In this document: one piece after another, positions 60,850 to 64,000 of the stretch
Position numbering within the stretch: position 1 is the stretch's first letter
Layout of the letters: every line of letters starts with the position of its first letter
NCBI GenBank assembly: GCA_028564705.1
Contig: JAPXFQ010000344.1
Span: forward strand, 1,555,001 to 1,619,000
Origin: Apricaphanius iberus
Lineage: Eukaryota > Chordata > Actinopteri > Cyprinodontiformes > Aphaniidae
Direction: 5' to 3'
DNA length: 64,000 nt
Translations under genes and position numbers: made by a program
Notes under the pieces: generated by a model
The model's database searches: none
Told to the model about the DNA's origin: nothing
What the model saw: only the letters and a program-made list of their open reading frames with translations

Positions 60850-62640
60850 CTTTCACCTCCCTTAAGACTTTTCACATTCCTTTGACATTACTTTTGTTTT
60901 CTATTAAGAAGTTTTTATAATAATCTTGTTTTGCATATCTCATTACAGTAATACGCTTTTTTTTATTGGCTTTATATTTTTTTCCTACATTTACTTTTTT
61001 ATACTTCACAAAATTCAGATGACGCTTATTCTTCTTGTTGCAATATTTCATTATACCCCTTCGAAATCCAGTGTTTATTATCATTTCTTGCTTTATCATT
61101 TTATATTGTTGTGGGGCAATTTTTGTTATAAAACCATAGATACTTAAAAAATATATTAATAAGCCTTACTTGCATTATTTGAACTATAAACATTGTTCCA
61201 GTGTTCTTTCATAAGATTATTCTTAAATAATTTAGTCTTTCCTCACTTCATAACCGGATAACTTTACTGCACATTACTTTGCTTATTTTGACTAAAATAA
61301 AGTTACAAGTATTAGCAAATGATCAGTTGTATCATTTATAAAAAGACCACTTTCAACAGGTTTTTCTAGTATATTTACAAAAAATATTATCAATTGATGT
61401 GGCACAACTGGATGTTATTTGGCTAGGCCTGGTAATGGCCGGATAAAGGCCTCTACTATACATTTATTTCATGATATCTGAACTACTGGTATGATTAGAC
61501 ACATTCAAGAGATTTATATTGAAGTCCCCTCAAATTATAGACACTTTATTTTCATTCATCCCAACTAATAATTGATCCAGCTTGTTATTAAATGCTGCAA
61601 TGATATAGCCTGGAGTTCTATATATATGCATGTCACAACAATATTCCTCTGATTCTTCATTTATATCTCGACAGGTAAACATTCCATTGAATCTTCTGTC
61701 ATAGTAGCCATACGCACAATTGTTTTACATTTTGTTGTTACATTTTTCATTTCACTGCTCATATATAGAGCAATCCCCCTCCTCTCTGATTGGTCCAATT
61801 GACATAAAACAGTTTGTAATCCTCAAAATTAAATTCTACACCTTTCTCATACGTTAACCAAGTCTCAGATACAGCTATAACAGTAAATTGATTTAGCAAA
61901 GTGTTCAAATAAATGTGTATTTTACAAAAAATTGAATAAAGGCTTGTAAAGTTTAAATGAATACGAGAAAATGAACCAGCCATTTCTATAATACTAAACT
62001 CTGCATCTGTTTAGTATTTGCATGTATCATTTGTATTTGGAAATAAATCTGACTCGGAGTCCAGTCCATCAAGGCCATAGACACGATCTTCTGAATTTCC
62101 TACTTGTGTAAGAATATGTTCACACACTGCGAATATTGGCTCTAATTTAGCAAATTAGCACTTGCCATAATGTATTCTCCACATACCTTACTTGTCGTCT
62201 GTCTTATTTTTCTGACTGTCCAAGGAAAGTTGAAGAGATTCAATGTTGGCTGTCATTTCCCCAGTATGTTTGCTCCTACAAGGGGGGGCTTCCATCCTGC
62301 AACCTGCAGCACAGAGTTCCAATCCAGCTCCTTTCTCAGGATTTCCATCTTTATGACCCTCCGTTGCTTATTGTGGATTTTCAAAAGTCTTAGTCTTTCC
62401 ATCCTGCAAAAACAGCATGAGTTTTGAGGGATAGAGTACACAAGACTTGATTTTCCGCTCCTGAAGTTGTTTTCTTATATTTTATGCGCTCCTTAAAAAC
62501 TTTGGTAGTATAATCCTCATCATAATATATCCCCTGGTCCCTTATCCGTATCTCCTTTAGAGACCATGCAGCATGTAGCAGGGGTCTTATCTCCTTATTC
62601 GGTTGACTATTTGTAAAATTTGTTCCTCAGAGTTAGAAGG
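60850..62640 (-). mobile_element. Decayed LINE with endonuclease domain
   Basis: On the minus strand the apurinic-endonuclease domain can be followed: NQFTVIAVSETWLTYEKG and NQRGGGLLYI (61983-61759), then YRTPG...AAFNNKLDQLL and a GDFNINLL block (about 61580-61510; a stop replaces the usual Cys before GDFN). Further down are remains of the linker to RT (WISKGYNEILQ-like, 61090-60900). The RT domain and 3' end are missing. The part 62050-62640 is probably the 5' region. Dense stops show an old copy. Confidence 0.65.
61500..61983 (-). pseudogene. LINE AP-endonuclease relic
   Basis: The frame at 61983-61759 has the conserved start of LINE endonucleases: a first strand with an N/F/S-rich motif (IHLNFTSLYS), the catalytic Glu block (AVSETWL, Glu in SETW) and the GGGLLYI block. 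After a frameshift, YRTPG and SIIxGDFNINLL appear, where D and N of GDFN are catalytic. The enzyme would nick target DNA for retrotransposition. Stops and frameshifts show that it is dead. Confidence 0.7.
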
Positions 62641-63125
62641 AAAATCCAGCACCAAGCAAATCCAGAGGGGGCAGGATTACTTATTGAGTTTATATTATTA
62701 GTATTAATATAATGATTAGCAGAATACTGTGGTGTTTTAAAATTAAAGTGGCATACTCAGTTTAAAATTAATAAATGAGTTGGATAATTTTAAAAATATT
62801 TAACTATTTAACAGTATTTACTGAATGTGCATATGTACTTGTGCATTAAAAAGTAAACATTATTTCCAAGAAATTAGCAGAATATAAACTGAAAAAATGT
62901 GTAAATAACTGCAGCAAAATGTTTTTAGTGAGTTAAATAGTGCAAATTACAGCAGACGTTTAAAACATTATTGAGTTGTTTGGAAGCAGTTTTGGTTGTA
63001 AAGTCAGCTGCTGGGAGAAAGGACCTGCAGAAAGGCTCCTTCATGCATCCAGGATGCAGCAGTCTGTCACTAAAGGAGCCCTGCTCCTTAGCAACACCTT
63101 CATGCATGGTATGGTAGACACTTTC
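62640..63125 (-). mobile_element. LINE C-terminus and 3' UTR remnant
   Basis: On the minus strand an open piece (63107-62925) reads DRLLHPGCMKEPFCRSFLPA and ADFTTKTASKQLNN, the C-terminal end motif of Rex1/CR1-like LINE proteins (basic segment ending in a SFxPxAxxLxN pattern). It is followed by an AT-rich 3' UTR that resembles the one at 54596 (GCACATTCAGTAAATA; AAAATTATCCAACTC). It lies directly before the 5' part of another LINE on the same strand. Confidence 0.6.
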
Positions 63126-64000
63126 CGTTAGTGATGTTATTTTGTTATTTAGTGGTTCTGTCTCCCACTACCTGCACTTGATCCATTTGTTCCAATAAAA
63201 GCACTTTCTCTTTCCTGATTTTTAATAATACTACAATAAATACACTAAAGCCACATTTGAAAGAGAATAGTATGAAGGTCATTTAAAATAAGCCTGCATG
63301 TTTTGCTATTAAAAATATCTCTATTTGTTAAGTCAAAAGTTTTTTTTTTCCATATCAAATACACTAAACCTTACAGAATATATTTTTTTTATTGTGACAC
63401 ATATGCAGCAGGTGAGTTTAGGGAACCTGGAGGAAGTGTGAAAGGGAGAGCGGCGTCTACATAGGGACTGATTACAGTGGCAGCAGCTAAAAATATAGAT
63501 TCTGATATTGTTAATGGATATGTTGTAAACAATAATGTAGATGTGAACTTGTGCTGAAATAATTTTACCTTGTGAAGCAAGGCTGCATTGCCAGCTGTAT
63601 GTCTGTGAGTGGTAAGCTATACCTATGAATTAAGTAATTAAGTTCAATACTGGTCAACGAGGCACAAGCGGCTTGTGTTAGAAGACGTGGAGAAACATTG
63701 CATGTAGATGAAGACATTTTTCTTTGTCTACTTAAATTATGTTAAATCCCTTATCCAAATTAACTAAAACATAATGCTATACTTTTGCAGCTTGTCCTTA
63801 CAGCAAGATTAAAAGACGGCAAACCATGCACATCATTGTTGTACATTTTTAAAGGGCCCTAATTTTTTGGCAGACCTCTAGAAGTTTGCTCTGTTTCTTT
63901 ATGTGGAATTTATTGTGGAACTCAAAACTCAGACAAATATAATTAAGATTTTTTTTTCATATATTTTATTTTAGGTCTTGCCACTGCTGAGATGCTATTT

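Noticed and set aside
63950..64000. TTTTATTTTAG/GTCTTGCC as the syntrophin exon 3 acceptor
   Set aside because: In the required phase the peptide reads VLPLLRCY and not the expected VKYMK-like start.

Overview
The window is vertebrate nuclear DNA, almost certainly from a ray-finned (teleost) fish. It is AT-rich, has no prokaryotic-style packed genes, and is filled with repeat families typical of teleosts: Tc1-like transposons, hAT and PIF/Harbinger MITEs, L2/Rex1/CR1-type LINEs with short microsatellite tails, a fish L1, and DANA/HE1-type tRNA-derived SINEs. Species cannot be told from the sequence.

One host gene is certain. It is the 5' part of a syntrophin, most like alpha-1-syntrophin (snta1), on the + strand. 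Coding exon 1 (27631-27913) lies in a CpG-rich island and encodes the N-terminal half of the split PH domain plus the start of the PDZ domain. Exon 2 (39492-39677) encodes nearly all the rest of the PDZ domain. Intron 1 is 11,578 bp. Intron 2 starts at 39678 and runs past the window end (more than 24 kb), because no exon 3 candidate (PDZ to PH linker) is visible. Both introns are phase 1, so exon 2 is a symmetric exon.

Region by region: 1-15 kb is upstream non-coding DNA with several MITEs and one SINE. At 15-22 kb are a complete Harbinger element with TTA duplication, a Tc1-like element disrupted by a 1,274-bp tailed retroposon, and a 5'-truncated LINE whose last 231 codons are still open. 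At 22-27.6 kb is the syntrophin upstream region, with a SINE and two CTCF-like motifs. Intron 1 carries an hAT relic, a second copy of the TAA-flanked MITE seen at 1.5 kb (inverted relative to it), two Tc1 relics and LINE remnants. Intron 2 carries a gutted L1 with a G-rich tail, LINE fragments, an 864-bp hAT MITE, a 1,403-bp hAT relic with a perfect 8-bp target duplication, and a decayed LINE endonuclease domain.

No operon-like or clearly new multi-gene system was found. The most interesting structures are the nested insertions, the 60-bp duplication that breaks a BED finger inside the hAT relic, a small leucine-rich ORF carried by the retroposon inside Tc1, CTCF-like motifs in MITE copies and upstream of the promoter, and an unexplained candidate minus-strand exon at 59.7 kb. 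Repeat family names rest on motif recognition without a database search.
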